Positions 46,501 through 55,232 of a DNA stretch of 64,000 nt are shown here, piece after piece. Both the position numbers and the translations under genes were made by a program. Positions within the stretch are counted from its first letter, which is position 1. The number at the start of each line of letters is the position of its first letter. This DNA comes from Phenylobacterium immobile (ATCC 35973) (lineage in GTDB: Bacteria; Pseudomonadota; Alphaproteobacteria; Caulobacterales; Caulobacteraceae), in assembly GCF_001375595.1 (NCBI RefSeq), contig NZ_CVJQ01000001.1:620001-684000 (forward strand). Direction: 5' to 3'. The notes beneath the pieces are model-generated. The model had not been told where the DNA came from, ran no database searches, and was given only the letters and a program-made list of their open reading frames with translations.

Positions 46501-47078
46501 TTCACGGCGAAGCGGGCGTAGGCGGCGGCCGTCGCGTCTTCGTGGATCAAGGCGTGACGGGCCAGGAGGCCGCGAGCTGCGGCGGCGATCGCCGAGGCGT
46601 CGGTGTCGTCCATGACGCGAAAGCCGGGCGACACCTCCGCCTCCAGCGGAAAGCGCCGGAGGAGCTTTTCGCAGAAGGCGTGGATGGTCTGGATCTTCAG
46701 GCCCCCTGGGGTCTCGAGCGCCTTGGCGAAGAGGCCGCGCGCCCGAGACAGTTCGGCCGGGGCGTAGGCGCGGTCGTCGAGGCTGGCGAGCTGCTCGGCC
46801 AGGGACGCGTCGCTCGCCACCGACCATCCGCCCAGGACGCCGTACAGCCGGCGCTGCATCTCCGAGGCCGCGGCCTTGGTGTAGGTGACGCAGAGGATCG
46901 CCTCGGGTTCGGCGCCGGCGAGCAGCAGGCGGGCGACCCGGTCGATCAGGGTCTTGGTCTTGCCGGAGCCGGCGTTGGCGGTGACGAAGGCCGACAGCTG
47001 GGGGTCGGCCGCGCGACGTTGCGGATTGGCCTCGAGGTCCGCATTAGCGGCGGCGGGCGGGAACAGGTCGACGCTCAT
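43584..47078 (-). CDS. addA: double-strand break repair helicase AddA
   Basis: AddA (1164 residues) is the UvrD-type helicase and nuclease of the alphaproteobacterial AddAB complex, which resects DNA ends for RecA. Walker A is TANAGSGKTKTLIDR (33-47), with later helicase motifs LVDEAQDTAPDQW, YSFQGARPELL and VALTRARDRLVLCG. The C-terminal nuclease has VLVADFKTNR. The start lies at 47078 in an ATGA overlap with the addB stop; the frame extends 10 residues further upstream. It is the distal gene of tsaE-amgK-murU-addB-addA. Confidence 0.95.
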   Translation of the reverse strand: MSVDLFPPAAANADLEANPQRRAADPQLSAFVTANAGSGKTKTLIDRVARLLLAGAEPEAILCVTYTKAAASEMQRRLYGVLGGWSVASDASLAEQLASLDDRAYAPAELSRARGLFAKALETPGGLKIQTIHAFCEKLLRRFPLEAEVSPGFRVMDDTDASAIAAAARGLLARHALIHEDATAAAYARFAVKLDFQRFEAMFAEFEARRGDLDRFFEREGGLVGAIDWVQRTVGLSPGETAEMVASATMARLDRAQWRACAEVLNAGSATDQKYAGRMRAVAIAPEDRFDEALGIFFTAGGQGTPATWLNTAAVVKRNTAVQTYLLLEQARLYEAREQMRAAVIAEETADALRLAAAYLAAYHEEKRGAGGLDFADLIKRTCKLLSSRPAAAWVLFKLDGGIDHILVDEAQDTAPDQWRIVNALTEEFFAGAGVRADRRLARNLFVVGDVKQSIYSFQGARPELLRRNFEFHRDRATGAGLRFEQIDLLTSYRSTPEVLTFVDAVFAPAGLSAFIQREPVRHLPQRLEHPGCVDVWDLEVEAPNLKRDAWTAPLDEAQEGSATRRLAKRIAREIAALIRRGDRVFDKDDKVWRPARPGDVLILVRRRKALFEEILRALKHEGVPVAGADRLALSAHIVFDDLMAAARFALAPRDELNLAALLKSPFCNLDDEALYALAHGRGAENLWSRLERLADSRDDWRAAHALLADLLVWASGPPFEFYARLLQASGADGRSMRQRLLNRLGSEAEDAIQEFLNQTLAAESRGARDLESLAAGLSGLDILVKREMEGAGDAVRVMTAHGAKGLEAPIVFLPETTIARGAQGSRLLPVEIDDDNLGFLWSNAAAFDCEATKAAREARAAREEAETFRLLYVALTRARDRLVLCGRINAKAKAENIKGWWGAIRDALNHAGIEPRLRQVSGEAGAFARFGDDPLPMAAAPTRPARTDQAPAWTRTTADAESRGRFASPSVLDESLTARAASPLATAGGIGRFRRGDLIHRLLQLLPDLPADARPAAAARLLAVEADLTEDQRMEMAQAALAVLSDPQFAEVFGPGSRAEVALAGGAAALPEGLTIAGRVDRLVVLPDRVLVADFKTNRPSPPRIEAADPTYLRQMAIYAAVLAEIFPDRRVEAAIVWTDGPKLMTVPENLLAETLAALRRAS

Positions 47079-50077
47079 TCGTCCTCCGTCTCGCCGCTGG
47101 TCGACCATTCGAAGACCCTGGCCAGGTGATCGTATTCCGACTGGTAGAGGTGGACGAACTGCGGCGCGGTGCGCGAGGCGTAGCCGGTCTTCGGATCCTC
47201 GTAGCGCTCGATCAGGGCGATCAGGCCGGCGAGCGCCGACTCGGCGGCGTCCGCGGTGATCAGCATCTTCTCGCCATCGCCGTCGGGCGTGGCGCGGATT
47301 TCGATGCGGCCTGGCGGATCGCGGCCGCTGATTTCCAGATAGGTCAGCTCCGCGGGCTGCAAGGGTCCGATCTTTGGGAAGCCGCCGCGGGCGAGGATGG
47401 CCGCAGTCAGGGTCAGCTGAGGCGAGAAGCCGGTCTGCACCATCTCCTTCGAGGGGGCCTTGCCGGTCTTGTAGTCGAGCACATGGCCGAGCCCGTCCGG
47501 CGTCGCCTCGATGCGGTCGGCCTTGGCGCTGAGGGTGAAGGGGCCGCCACGGGTGGCGAAAGTGATGGCCCCGGACTGCTCCACATGGATGACGCGGCCG
47601 TCCGCGCGGCGGTCCTCCTCCATGGCGACCACCCAGCGCGCGGCCTGGGCGGCGAGCGCCGCCTCTCGCGCCAGGCCTTCCGGCGGCATGCCTTCGCGGG
47701 CCAGCGCCGTCAGATAGAGACCGGCGAAGACCGCCTCGGCGTCAGGCGGCAGGTTGGTGGGGTGGGCGATGAGGAAGCCTTCGAAGGCCTCGTGGATCGC
47801 CGTGCCACGGACGCGGACATCGACCGCCTCGTCGGGCCGGCGCCAGACTCGAAGCTTGAGGATGTCGCGCGCCCAGACGGCGTAGGGGTCGCGGGTCAGG
47901 GCTTCGACGCGGGTGACGAAAAGGCTGCGAGGGCGGTCCGCGACGGGCGGCGTTGGGACCGGTCGGGGCCAGGGTTGATAGGGCCCGGCGGCGTCCAGGC
48001 TACGCGCCCAGGCGGTGGCGTCCGGACGGCCCGGCAAGGCGACGTCTGCGCCGCGCGCCAGGGTCTCCAGCCGCCAAAGCCAGCGCGACTTGACGCTGGG
48101 CGAGCCCTCGCGCCGCTCGCTATGCAGCAGGACGACCTCCGGCGCGCAGGCGGCCTGGGCGAAGTCGTGGGCGGCCAGGCCGATGCGGCGCTCAGGCGAG
48201 GGCAGGCCGAGCGCTTTGCGCATCGGCCGCGACAGGAAGGGATCGAGCGCCGCGCCGGCCGGCCAGACGCCTTCCTCGAGCCCGGCGAGGATCAGGCGGT
48301 CAGCACGAACCAGCCGGGCCTCGATGGCCCCGAGGATACGGATGCGCGGGTGGGCGCCGGCGCCGGCGCGGACCGTCTCACCGTCGATCAGGCGTTGGAA
48401 GAGGTCGGCGAATTGCCGGGCGCTGACCGGCGGGAAGGCGGCGGCGTCGCGGATCAGGCCCGCCAGCAGGCGCGAGACGGCGTCGCCGGCAGGTCCGGCC
48501 CACAGGGCGCCGGTGTCGCCGACGTCATCGGCGGCCACGCTTTCCATGACTTCGGCGAGGCGGCGCGCCCAAGCGGCGGGGGACAGGGCCTCGGCCAAGA
48601 GCGGAGCCAGGACGGCTTCGAGGCGTTCGGCCAGGGCCGAGGCGCTGTGCAACTCGGCGATACGTTCGGGTTTGGCGTCATCGGCAGGCTGTAGCCGCGC
48701 ACTCAGCGCCGTCCAGTCAACCGGGCGGGCGCCGCGAAGGGCCGCCGGCTCCAGCGTCGACGGATCGCCCAGGCGGCTGAACGGATGCTTCAAGAGGGCC
48801 ATCAGATTGACGGGGGACAGGGGGTCGGCGGCGGCCTTGGCGACCAGGCCCGCCAGAACGCCGCAGGCTTCACCGGCCAGGGCGACCCCGGCGGAGGAAT
48901 CCGGGATCACGCCCCAGCGGGCGAGAATGGCGCTGACCCGGCGGGCGAGGCCCTGGTCGGGGGTCACCAGGGCGGCGGTGCGGTCGGGCCTTTCAAGGGC
49001 TTCGCGGAGCAGAAGGGCGGCGACCGTCGCTGTCTCGGCCTCGTCGCGGGCGCTGACCAGGGACAGGTGGGCCAGGCCCTCGGCGACGACGGCCTCACCG
49101 CCCTGGCTCTTGAGGTCGTCGATCACCCGCAGCCAGTCGGCCGTCTCCTCGGCGGGGCGCAGGGCCTCGTTGATGATCCGCCGGCGCCAGTGGCCCGCCA
49201 TGTCGGCGGCGCGGGACGCAGGCCAGATGGCGACGTCGCCCTTGGCGATCCCCCCCTCTTCCAAAAGGACCTTCAGCGCACCTTGCGGATGCTGGGCGTC
49301 GACCTTGGCCCAGGCCTTCTCGGCAAGATGGCTGTCGAGGCCCGGCAGGACGACGCATCCCTGGGGGGCGGCCGCCACGGCGCGCAGCAGGGCCCGCGTC
49401 GCCGGCGCCGTGCCGGTCGAGCCGGCGGCCACCAGCACGCCCTGAGGCGGAGCGTCGGTCCATTGCTCGGCGAGCTTGCGCAACAGGGTCACGCGCCGCG
49501 CGCTGACGTCGGAGACGCCGAGGGCGTCGAGGCGGGCGGGCCATAGGCGGAGGGCTTCCTCCAGAAACCGGCGGCTGACCTGCCAATGCTCCGCAAGCTC
49601 GCCATCCACCAGCCCGGCCAGCTGGTCGATGATCTCGACTTCCTCAATCGCCAGGCCATCGAGGAGCGCGCCCAGGGCGTCGCCCAGCTCCAGCGCCGCA
49701 GCCGGGGTCGCGACGCCGCCCGGCACATAGGCGTCGAGCGTCTGGACCAGACTCATGAGCTCGAAGCGCCGCTTGAGGGGCTCGATGGCGGGCGCCAGGT
49801 CGAGCGCCAGGTCGCCCGGTTCGAAGGGCGGCTCGCCCTGCTCAAGGTCGCCCAGCGGCCGCATCTGCGGCGGCAGGACGGCGCGCCCCTCGCCGGCGGC
49901 CAGGAAAGCCTCGGTCAGGGCGCGAACCGCCCGGCGGGTCGGCACCAGCACCACAGCCTGCGACAGAGCGTCGGGGCCTAACGGGCTCAGGGCTTCATGC
50001 AGGCCACGGGCGAGATCGTCGACGAAGGGCCGGTGGGCGGGGATATTGAACCAGCACGGGCCGGAGAAGAGGCTCAA
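47075..50077 (-). CDS. addB: double-strand break repair protein AddB
   Basis: AddB (1000 residues) is the second subunit of AddAB. It has an inactivated helicase fold with no clear Walker A (LVPTRRAVRAL) and a C-terminal RecB-type nuclease domain with LGHVLDYKTGKAPS. It processes the opposite strand from AddA. The start overlaps the murU stop by ATGA (50074-50077). Cysteines for an Fe-S cluster, as in Firmicute AddB, are not apparent. Confidence 0.93.
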   Translation of the reverse strand: MSLFSGPCWFNIPAHRPFVDDLARGLHEALSPLGPDALSQAVVLVPTRRAVRALTEAFLAAGEGRAVLPPQMRPLGDLEQGEPPFEPGDLALDLAPAIEPLKRRFELMSLVQTLDAYVPGGVATPAAALELGDALGALLDGLAIEEVEIIDQLAGLVDGELAEHWQVSRRFLEEALRLWPARLDALGVSDVSARRVTLLRKLAEQWTDAPPQGVLVAAGSTGTAPATRALLRAVAAAPQGCVVLPGLDSHLAEKAWAKVDAQHPQGALKVLLEEGGIAKGDVAIWPASRAADMAGHWRRRIINEALRPAEETADWLRVIDDLKSQGGEAVVAEGLAHLSLVSARDEAETATVAALLLREALERPDRTAALVTPDQGLARRVSAILARWGVIPDSSAGVALAGEACGVLAGLVAKAAADPLSPVNLMALLKHPFSRLGDPSTLEPAALRGARPVDWTALSARLQPADDAKPERIAELHSASALAERLEAVLAPLLAEALSPAAWARRLAEVMESVAADDVGDTGALWAGPAGDAVSRLLAGLIRDAAAFPPVSARQFADLFQRLIDGETVRAGAGAHPRIRILGAIEARLVRADRLILAGLEEGVWPAGAALDPFLSRPMRKALGLPSPERRIGLAAHDFAQAACAPEVVLLHSERREGSPSVKSRWLWRLETLARGADVALPGRPDATAWARSLDAAGPYQPWPRPVPTPPVADRPRSLFVTRVEALTRDPYAVWARDILKLRVWRRPDEAVDVRVRGTAIHEAFEGFLIAHPTNLPPDAEAVFAGLYLTALAREGMPPEGLAREAALAAQAARWVVAMEEDRRADGRVIHVEQSGAITFATRGGPFTLSAKADRIEATPDGLGHVLDYKTGKAPSKEMVQTGFSPQLTLTAAILARGGFPKIGPLQPAELTYLEISGRDPPGRIEIRATPDGDGEKMLITADAAESALAGLIALIERYEDPKTGYASRTAPQFVHLYQSEYDHLARVFEWSTSGETEDE

Positions 50078-50811
50078 GGCCGGCTCGCTTCCAGGAGCTT
50101 GGCCTCGGCGGCGTCGCGGGCGGCGGGGTCGCCCACATGCATCCAGAAGGCGTCCATCACCACGCCGTGCAGGCGGCCTTCAGCCTGCAGGCGCCGCCAG
50201 ATGGGCTGGATGGCGAAGGCGCCCGCGGGCGCGCCGTCGAGGATCTGCGGCTTGAGAATGCCGAAGCCGGTGTTGGCGAAGGGCGTGATCGCGTCGGCGC
50301 CGGTCGAATGAGTCAGCCGGTTGGCGTCGTCCTTAAAGAAGCCCGCCGGTCCGTCGAAGCCGATCCCCTGGCCGCGCTCTACAAGCAGCATGAGGAGGTC
50401 CATCGCCTCAGGACGCCAGGCGCGGACCAGGGTCTGCAGCGGCGCCTCGCCCGCCGCCAGCCAGATGGAATCGATATTGGCGACGAAAATTGGATCCTCG
50501 CCAAGGAGGGGCCGGGCCTCGGCCAAGCCGCCCCCGGAATCCAGAAGGCCCGCGCGCTCGTCCGAAATGACGATCTCCAGGTCGCGGCGGCCCGCAAGAT
50601 GGGCCTCCATCTGGTCGGCGAAGTGGTGCACGTTGACCACGGCGCGGCTGACGCCCGCGGCGACCAGTTCGTCCAGAACCCGATCGATCAGGGCGCGGCC
50701 GGCCACCTGGACCAGCGCCTTGGGGCGGTCATCGGTCAGCGGCCGCATGCGGCTGCCGACGCCGGCGGCCAGCACCATAGCCGTGCGGGGGGCCGCGGCG
50801 GCGACGCTCAT
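50074..50811 (-). CDS. murU: nucleotidyltransferase, MurU-like (N-acetylmuramate-1-phosphate uridylyltransferase)
   Basis: The 245-residue protein is a sugar-phosphate nucleotidyltransferase with LAAGVGSRMRPLTDDRPKAL (14-33) and the metal-binding Asp in FVANIDSIW. Paired with the preceding AmgK, it would turn MurNAc-1-phosphate into UDP-MurNAc in the fosfomycin-bypass cell-wall recycling route known from Pseudomonas and alphaproteobacteria. Both ends overlap neighbours by ATGA (50074-50077, 50808-50811). Substrate is inferred from the gene pair. Confidence 0.85.
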   Translation of the reverse strand: MSVAAAAPRTAMVLAAGVGSRMRPLTDDRPKALVQVAGRALIDRVLDELVAAGVSRAVVNVHHFADQMEAHLAGRRDLEIVISDERAGLLDSGGGLAEARPLLGEDPIFVANIDSIWLAAGEAPLQTLVRAWRPEAMDLLMLLVERGQGIGFDGPAGFFKDDANRLTHSTGADAITPFANTGFGILKPQILDGAPAGAFAIQPIWRRLQAEGRLHGVVMDAFWMHVGDPAARDAAEAKLLEASRP

Positions 50812-51896
50812 CGGCGCGCCTCGCGGGGGACGTGGCGATCCAGCCACGCCTTGAGATGGGCCAATGCCGGATCGGCCAAGCAGCGGTCGAGATAACCCCA
50901 CATCCGCGGCATCAATGTCGCATAGCGCGGCTTGCCGTCGCGGGCGGTCAGGCGGGCGAAGACGCCCAGGATTCGCACGATGTTGAGCGCGCCCAGGGCG
51001 TGGAACTCGCGGGTCAGCTCGGCGCGGTCGGCGGCCGGATTGAGCTCGAAATAGTCGGCAAGCACCTGGGCTTCGAGATCGGCGGCGACGTCGCGGCGGG
51101 CGTCATGCAGCAGCATGGAGAGGTCCCAGGCCGGATGGGCGCGCACCGCGTCCTGGAAGTCGATCAGGCCGGCGCGGGCGGCGCCGGCGCGCTCCGGCAG
51201 CCAGATGAGGTTCTCGGCGTGATAGTCGCGATGGCAGAACACGGCGGCGCCGGCTTCACCGCGAGCGCGGATCGGCGCCCAGATCGCTTCCCATTCCGCG
51301 AGCGCGCCTTCGCCAAAAGCGAGCTGCGGCTTCAGCTTGGGCAGCCATTCGGGAAACAGGCCGTCGGCGGTCGCCAGGGCTGTCTGGTCGAAGGCGAGCA
51401 GCGGCCAGCTTGCCCCCTGGGCCTCGAGCACCGCCGGCGGGGTCGTGGCGTGCATGACGACCAGGGCCTCGGTGGCGGATCGATAGAGCGCGGCTTCATC
51501 GGCGCCGGCGGGGATTTCGTGGGCGAACAGGCCGTCGCCCAGGTCTTCGAGGACGGCGAGCCCCTGCTCAGCGTCATGCGCTTCCACCTCAGGCGCCGAC
51601 AGCCCCTGGCTGCGCAACCAGCCCGCCACGGCGACGAAGGCGTCAACGCGGCCGGCGGCCAGACGGGCGAGCGCGTTGTAGCCGGCGGCGCGGCGTTGCT
51701 CTGGCGTCGCGTCCGGCGGGCAGGGCGCGCTCTCGGCGGCGGGGGGTTGATCCATGAAAATGCGGGTGGAGCCATCGGCCAGGCGCAGCCTCTCATAGGC
51801 CCGCGTCGAGGCGTCGCCGGCGAGCGGCGTGCGGTCCGCCTCGCCGAAGCCGTGGACGCTCAGGAAGTCGGCCTTGATGTCGTCGCGCGCGTTCAA
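50808..51896 (-). CDS. amgK: aminoglycoside-phosphotransferase-fold kinase, AmgK-like
   Basis: The 362-residue kinase has the APH fold with catalytic FCHRDYHAENLIW and metal-binding GLIDFQDAVRAHPAWD. With MurU it matches AmgK, an anomeric kinase for MurNAc and GlcNAc. The start is TTG at 51896, inside the TTGA overlap with the tsaE stop, giving MNARDDIKADFLSVHGFGEAD; a longer frame opens at 52049 but overlaps all of tsaE's 3' end with a basic low-quality leader. Order is tsaE-amgK-murU-addB-addA. Confidence 0.87.
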   Translation of the reverse strand: MNARDDIKADFLSVHGFGEADRTPLAGDASTRAYERLRLADGSTRIFMDQPPAAESAPCPPDATPEQRRAAGYNALARLAAGRVDAFVAVAGWLRSQGLSAPEVEAHDAEQGLAVLEDLGDGLFAHEIPAGADEAALYRSATEALVVMHATTPPAVLEAQGASWPLLAFDQTALATADGLFPEWLPKLKPQLAFGEGALAEWEAIWAPIRARGEAGAAVFCHRDYHAENLIWLPERAGAARAGLIDFQDAVRAHPAWDLSMLLHDARRDVAADLEAQVLADYFELNPAADRAELTREFHALGALNIVRILGVFARLTARDGKPRYATLMPRMWGYLDRCLADPALAHLKAWLDRHVPREARR

Positions 51897-52396
51897 AGGG
51901 CGATCCTCTCCAGCAGCCCGCGGAATGCGCCGTGAGCGGTGAGGCGGGCGGTGCGGGCCGCGCCGTCGGGGGTGGCGTTGATCTCTATATCGAGTCGGTC
52001 GAGCGGCAGGTCGCCCTCCAGCCGTTCTGGCCATTCGATGAGGACGCAACCCTCGGCCAGGGCCTCCTCAAGGCCGATTTCATAGGCCTCGTCCGGCGAC
52101 GCCAGGCGGTAGAGATCGAAGTGCGCCAGGGCGAAGCTCTCGGGCTCATAAAACTGCGCCAGGGTGAAGGTTGGACTGGGGACCTCTTCATCGGGCGTCG
52201 TCAGGGCGCGGATGAGGGCGCGGGCCAGGGTGGATTTGCCGGCGCCCAGGGGGCCGCTCAGGCAGACCGCCAGCCCCGGGGCGACGGCCTGGGCCAGCGC
52301 CTGGCCCAGCGCCATGGTCGCCGCCTCGTCGGGCAGGTCGACGAGGTGCGTTTCGTTTGAGCGCGTATCAGCAGGGCTTGGCGGCGCGCGAGTCAT
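51893..52396 (-). CDS. tsaE: tRNA threonylcarbamoyladenosine biosynthesis ATPase TsaE
   Basis: TsaE (167 residues) drives the TsaBDE cycle that forms t6A37 in ANN-decoding tRNAs. The P-loop is CLSGPLGAGKSTLARAL (45-61), followed by VPSPTFTLAQFYE and HFDLYRL. The start at 52396 gives a normal N-terminus; the frame extends to 52573 with an Arg-rich sequence overlapping the divergent thioredoxin-like gene. First gene of the leftward operon. Confidence 0.92.
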   Translation of the reverse strand: MTRAPPSPADTRSNETHLVDLPDEAATMALGQALAQAVAPGLAVCLSGPLGAGKSTLARALIRALTTPDEEVPSPTFTLAQFYEPESFALAHFDLYRLASPDEAYEIGLEEALAEGCVLIEWPERLEGDLPLDRLDIEINATPDGAARTARLTAHGAFRGLLERIAL

Positions 52397-52476
52397 GGCG
52401 GCAACATGCGTCAGGCGGGATGACCGCTTCAACCGCCTTCGCTCCAGCGCGTTCAGGCCTGGAAGAGGATATCGCC

Positions 52477-53109
52477 ATGAAGACCCGCGCCATCGCCATC
52501 GCCGCCTTGATCGCCGTCGTCCTGGTCGCGGGGCTCTGGGCCTTCTGGAACTACGATCTGCGCTGGCGGCCAAAGACGATCACCAAGCACCAGGCCGAGA
52601 TCGTCAAGATCCTGGAGAGCGCCGGCTGGGCCTCGCCGGGTCTCAAGAACGGCAAGATCTACATGGTATCTTTCCGTAGCTGTCCCGATTGCCTGCGGTT
52701 CAAGGCCGAGCAGTTTCCCGACCTCCACGCCAAGGGCGTGGACACCCGGGTGATTGAGGTGGCGCGCCGCGACCGCAATGGGCTGCCGCGGTCCACGCCC
52801 GCCGAAAGGGCGACGGTGGCCGAGGTGTGGCTCACCCGGTCCTGGCCCCTGATGGAACGTTGGGAATCCGTGCCCGTCGACGCCTGGACCGCGCCCGGCA
52901 TCGCGCCGGCCGACGGCGATGCGGCGCGCACGGCGGTGGTCGAGGCCGGCCGCGACATGGTCGATAAGCTGACGCCGCTGCTCAAGGACAATGGCGTGAA
53001 GTTCGCCTATCCGACGCTGGTCTGGTGGAACGCCAAGGGCGAGATGCGCGCCTGCGCCTGTGAAAGGCGCGAGACCTATCGGTTCGTGCGCAAGGAGCTT
53101 GGGCTTTAG
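52477..53109 (+). CDS. membrane-anchored thioredoxin-like protein with CPDC motif
   Basis: The 210-residue protein starts with a hydrophobic anchor or uncleaved signal (residues 4-24) and continues with a region reading KIYMVSFRSCPDCLRFKAEQF, whose CxxC (Cys69, Cys72) resembles DsbC/DsbG or thiol-oxidoreductase sites. A second pair, ACACERR, lies near the C-terminus. The rest is diverged, so fold assignment is moderate. Likely periplasmic. The start at 52477 follows GGAAGAGG; the frame opens earlier at 52357. It diverges from tsaE and precedes zapE. Confidence 0.6.
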   Translation: MKTRAIAIAALIAVVLVAGLWAFWNYDLRWRPKTITKHQAEIVKILESAGWASPGLKNGKIYMVSFRSCPDCLRFKAEQFPDLHAKGVDTRVIEVARRDRNGLPRSTPAERATVAEVWLTRSWPLMERWESVPVDAWTAPGIAPADGDAARTAVVEAGRDMVDKLTPLLKDNGVKFAYPTLVWWNAKGEMRACACERRETYRFVRKELGL

Positions 53110-53157
53110 GCGTCGCGCCATTGATGCCCTGGCCGGCAAGGTTTAGGGCCTGGGCAA

Positions 53158-54279
53158 ATGCCGTCCGCCTTGTTGACCGCCTATGACGCGCGCCTGGCTT
53201 CAGGCGAAATGCGTCCTGACGCCGCCCAGGCCGCCGCTCTGCAAGAACTGGCGCGGCTCGAGGCCGATCTTGTCCAGGCGGGAGACGGCGGCGGTCTCGC
53301 GGGCCTGTTTCGCAAGCCGGTCGCCCAGCGGGGCGTCTACCTCGTGGGGCCGGTGGGCCGCGGCAAGTCCATGCTGATGGACCTGTTCTTCGACACCGCC
53401 CCCGTCGAGAAGAAGCGGCGCACCCACTTCCACGTCTTCATGGGCGAGATCCACCGGTTGATCGACGCCTGGCGACGCGGCGACCCGGCGGCGCGCAAGG
53501 CCAGGTTCGGCAAGCGCCGGCGCAAGGGCGACGATCCCATCCCGCCGGTCGCCGACCTGGTCGCCGATCAAGCCGGGCTTCTCTGCTTCGATGAATTTCA
53601 GGTGACCGACATCGCCGACGCCATGATTCTCGGCCGGCTGTTCGAGGCCCTGTTCGCCCGCGGGGTGACGGTGGTCGCGACCTCCAACCGCGTCCCCGAT
53701 GAGCTCTACAAGGCCGGCATAAACCGCCAGCTTTTCCTGCCCTTCATCGGCCTGCTGAAGGACCGGATGACGGTGGTGAGCGTCGCCGGCCCGCACGACT
53801 ATCGGCTGGATCGCCTGCGCGCCGCAGGATCGTGGTTCTCGCCGATCGACCCGGACAACCGCCGCAGCTTCGAAGCCCTGTGGCGCGACATGCTGGGGCC
53901 GGCCGAAGAGATTGGCGCGACCGTGGAGGTTCTGGGCCGCAAGATCCTCTTGCCGCACGCCGCCGGCGGCCTGGTCAAGGCCAGCTTCGTCAGTCTTTGC
54001 GGCAAGGCGCTGGGCGCCAACGACTACCTGGCCCTGGCCGATCAGTTCCACACCGTGTTCCTGGAGGATGTGCCGGCCCTGACTCCGGATCGGCGCGAGG
54101 AAGCCCGGCGGTTCGTTATCCTGGTCGACGCCCTTTATGAGGCCCACACCCGGTTGATCGTCCTGGCCGCCGCGGAGCCGACCAGGCTCTATCCGGCGGG
54201 CGAGGGCGCCTTCGAGTTCGAGCGAACGGCCTCGCGATTGCAGGAAATGCGCTCAGAAGACTGGCTGCAGGAGACCTGA
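53158..54279 (+). CDS. zapE: cell division protein ZapE (AFG1-like ATPase)
   Basis: ZapE (373 residues) is an AFG1-type P-loop ATPase that modulates Z-ring stability. Walker A is YLVGPVGRGKSMLMDLFFD (61-79), Walker B is LLCFDEFQVTDIADAMIL, and sensor and arginine patches FVATSNRVPDELYKAG-like (VVATSNRVPDELYKAGINR) follow. In alphaproteobacteria zapE often precedes the sdh genes, as here (sdhC starts 141 bases later). Confidence 0.93.
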   Translation: MPSALLTAYDARLASGEMRPDAAQAAALQELARLEADLVQAGDGGGLAGLFRKPVAQRGVYLVGPVGRGKSMLMDLFFDTAPVEKKRRTHFHVFMGEIHRLIDAWRRGDPAARKARFGKRRRKGDDPIPPVADLVADQAGLLCFDEFQVTDIADAMILGRLFEALFARGVTVVATSNRVPDELYKAGINRQLFLPFIGLLKDRMTVVSVAGPHDYRLDRLRAAGSWFSPIDPDNRRSFEALWRDMLGPAEEIGATVEVLGRKILLPHAAGGLVKASFVSLCGKALGANDYLALADQFHTVFLEDVPALTPDRREEARRFVILVDALYEAHTRLIVLAAAEPTRLYPAGEGAFEFERTASRLQEMRSEDWLQET

Positions 54280-54354
54280 ATCCCATTAGATGCGAGCTGT
54301 TCGCAGGTAGAATCAACAGATTCCACCTTTGCGCGCCCAATCCCGCCCCTTGCG

Positions 54355-54381
54355 TTGACAGTCGAGACCTCCGGCTTAAAA
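54355..54381 (+). promoter_or_regulatory. candidate housekeeping promoter of sdhCDAB
   Basis: TTGACAG (54355) and GCTTAAAA (54374-54381) with a 12-base gap resemble the Caulobacter housekeeping consensus (TTGACGS, N10-14, GCTANAWC). It lies 40 bases before the sdhC ATG. Confidence 0.5.
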
Positions 54382-54420
54382 GCGGACCGCTTTAGGTCGG
54401 GTTTGAGGGGCGTCGTCGAA

Positions 54421-54831
54421 ATGCCAGAAGCAGCCAGGGTCGTTCGCGCGCGCCCGCTTTCGCCACATCTTCAGATCTGGCGCTGGCACATCACCATGGC
54501 CTGCTCGATCCTGCACCGAGCCAGCATCTTCGCCATCTACTTTGGCCTTCTGCTGCTGTCGGCCTGGACCCTGTCGCTGGCGGCGGGCCCGCAGGCCTAC
54601 CTCACCTACATTGGCGTCGTCGGTTCGCCGCTAGGCTTGTTGATCCTGTTCGGCGTCTCGGTGATGCTGTTCTTCAACCTCGCCTACAACATCCGCCAGG
54701 CCTTCTGGGACATGGGCAAGGGCTTCGAGCTCAAGATCGCCGACGCGACAAGCTGGGCGTGCATCGCCTTCGCCTTGGTCGCGGCGGTCGTGCTCTGGGC
54801 CGGCCTGATCATCGCGGGAGCCTTCCAATGA
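54421..54831 (+). CDS. sdhC: succinate dehydrogenase cytochrome b556 subunit
   Basis: SdhC (136 residues) is a three-helix membrane anchor of complex II. MPEAARVVRARPLSPHLQIWRWHITM precedes helix 1 with SILHRASIF (His32, heme/quinone side), and two further helices lie at about 62-85 and 110-133. The start at 54421 gives the family N-terminus; an earlier ATG at 54355 falls inside the promoter. It overlaps sdhD by ATGA. Confidence 0.94.
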   Translation: MPEAARVVRARPLSPHLQIWRWHITMACSILHRASIFAIYFGLLLLSAWTLSLAAGPQAYLTYIGVVGSPLGLLILFGVSVMLFFNLAYNIRQAFWDMGKGFELKIADATSWACIAFALVAAVVLWAGLIIAGAFQ

Positions 54832-55232
54832 GCGGCGTCTCTTCGCATAGCCTGCGCACCGCGCGCTCCCGCGCGCTGGGCCTGGGGGCGGCGCATCACG
54901 GCGTCAGCCACTTCATCGTCGAGCGTATTTCCGGCCTGATCTTCACCGTCCTGGCGCTCTGGGGCGTCTGGTCGGCGGTCAGCCTGGCCGGCGCCGGCCC
55001 TGACGCAGCGGCCTACTGGCTGTCGCGGCCGCTGAACGCGGTGCTCCTCAGCCTTCTGCTGGTCGTCGGCCTCGTGCATGTGAAGCACGCCATGCAGGTG
55101 GTCATCGAAGACTACATCCAGAGCTTCCTGCCGAAGGCCACGCTCCTGGTTCTCAACTTCTCGATCTGCGTCCTCGCCGGCGCCTTGGGCGTCTTCGCGA
55201 TCCTCAAGGCCGCCCTCACCGGAGCCTTCTGA
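54828..55232 (+). CDS. sdhD: succinate dehydrogenase membrane anchor subunit
   Basis: SdhD (134 residues) is the second three-helix anchor. The motif [15 protein letters not shown] and [14 protein letters not shown] (heme-region His) mark it. It starts inside the sdhC stop (ATGA, 54828-54831), and its own stop overlaps the sdhA start (TGATG, 55230-55234), so the sdhCDA genes are translationally linked. Confidence 0.94.
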   Translation: MSGVSSHSLRTARSRALGLGAAHHGVSHFIVERISGLIFTVLALWGVWSAVSLAGAGPDAAAYWLSRPLNAVLLSLLLVVGLVHVKHAMQVVIEDYIQSFLPKATLLVLNFSICVLAGALGVFAILKAALTGAF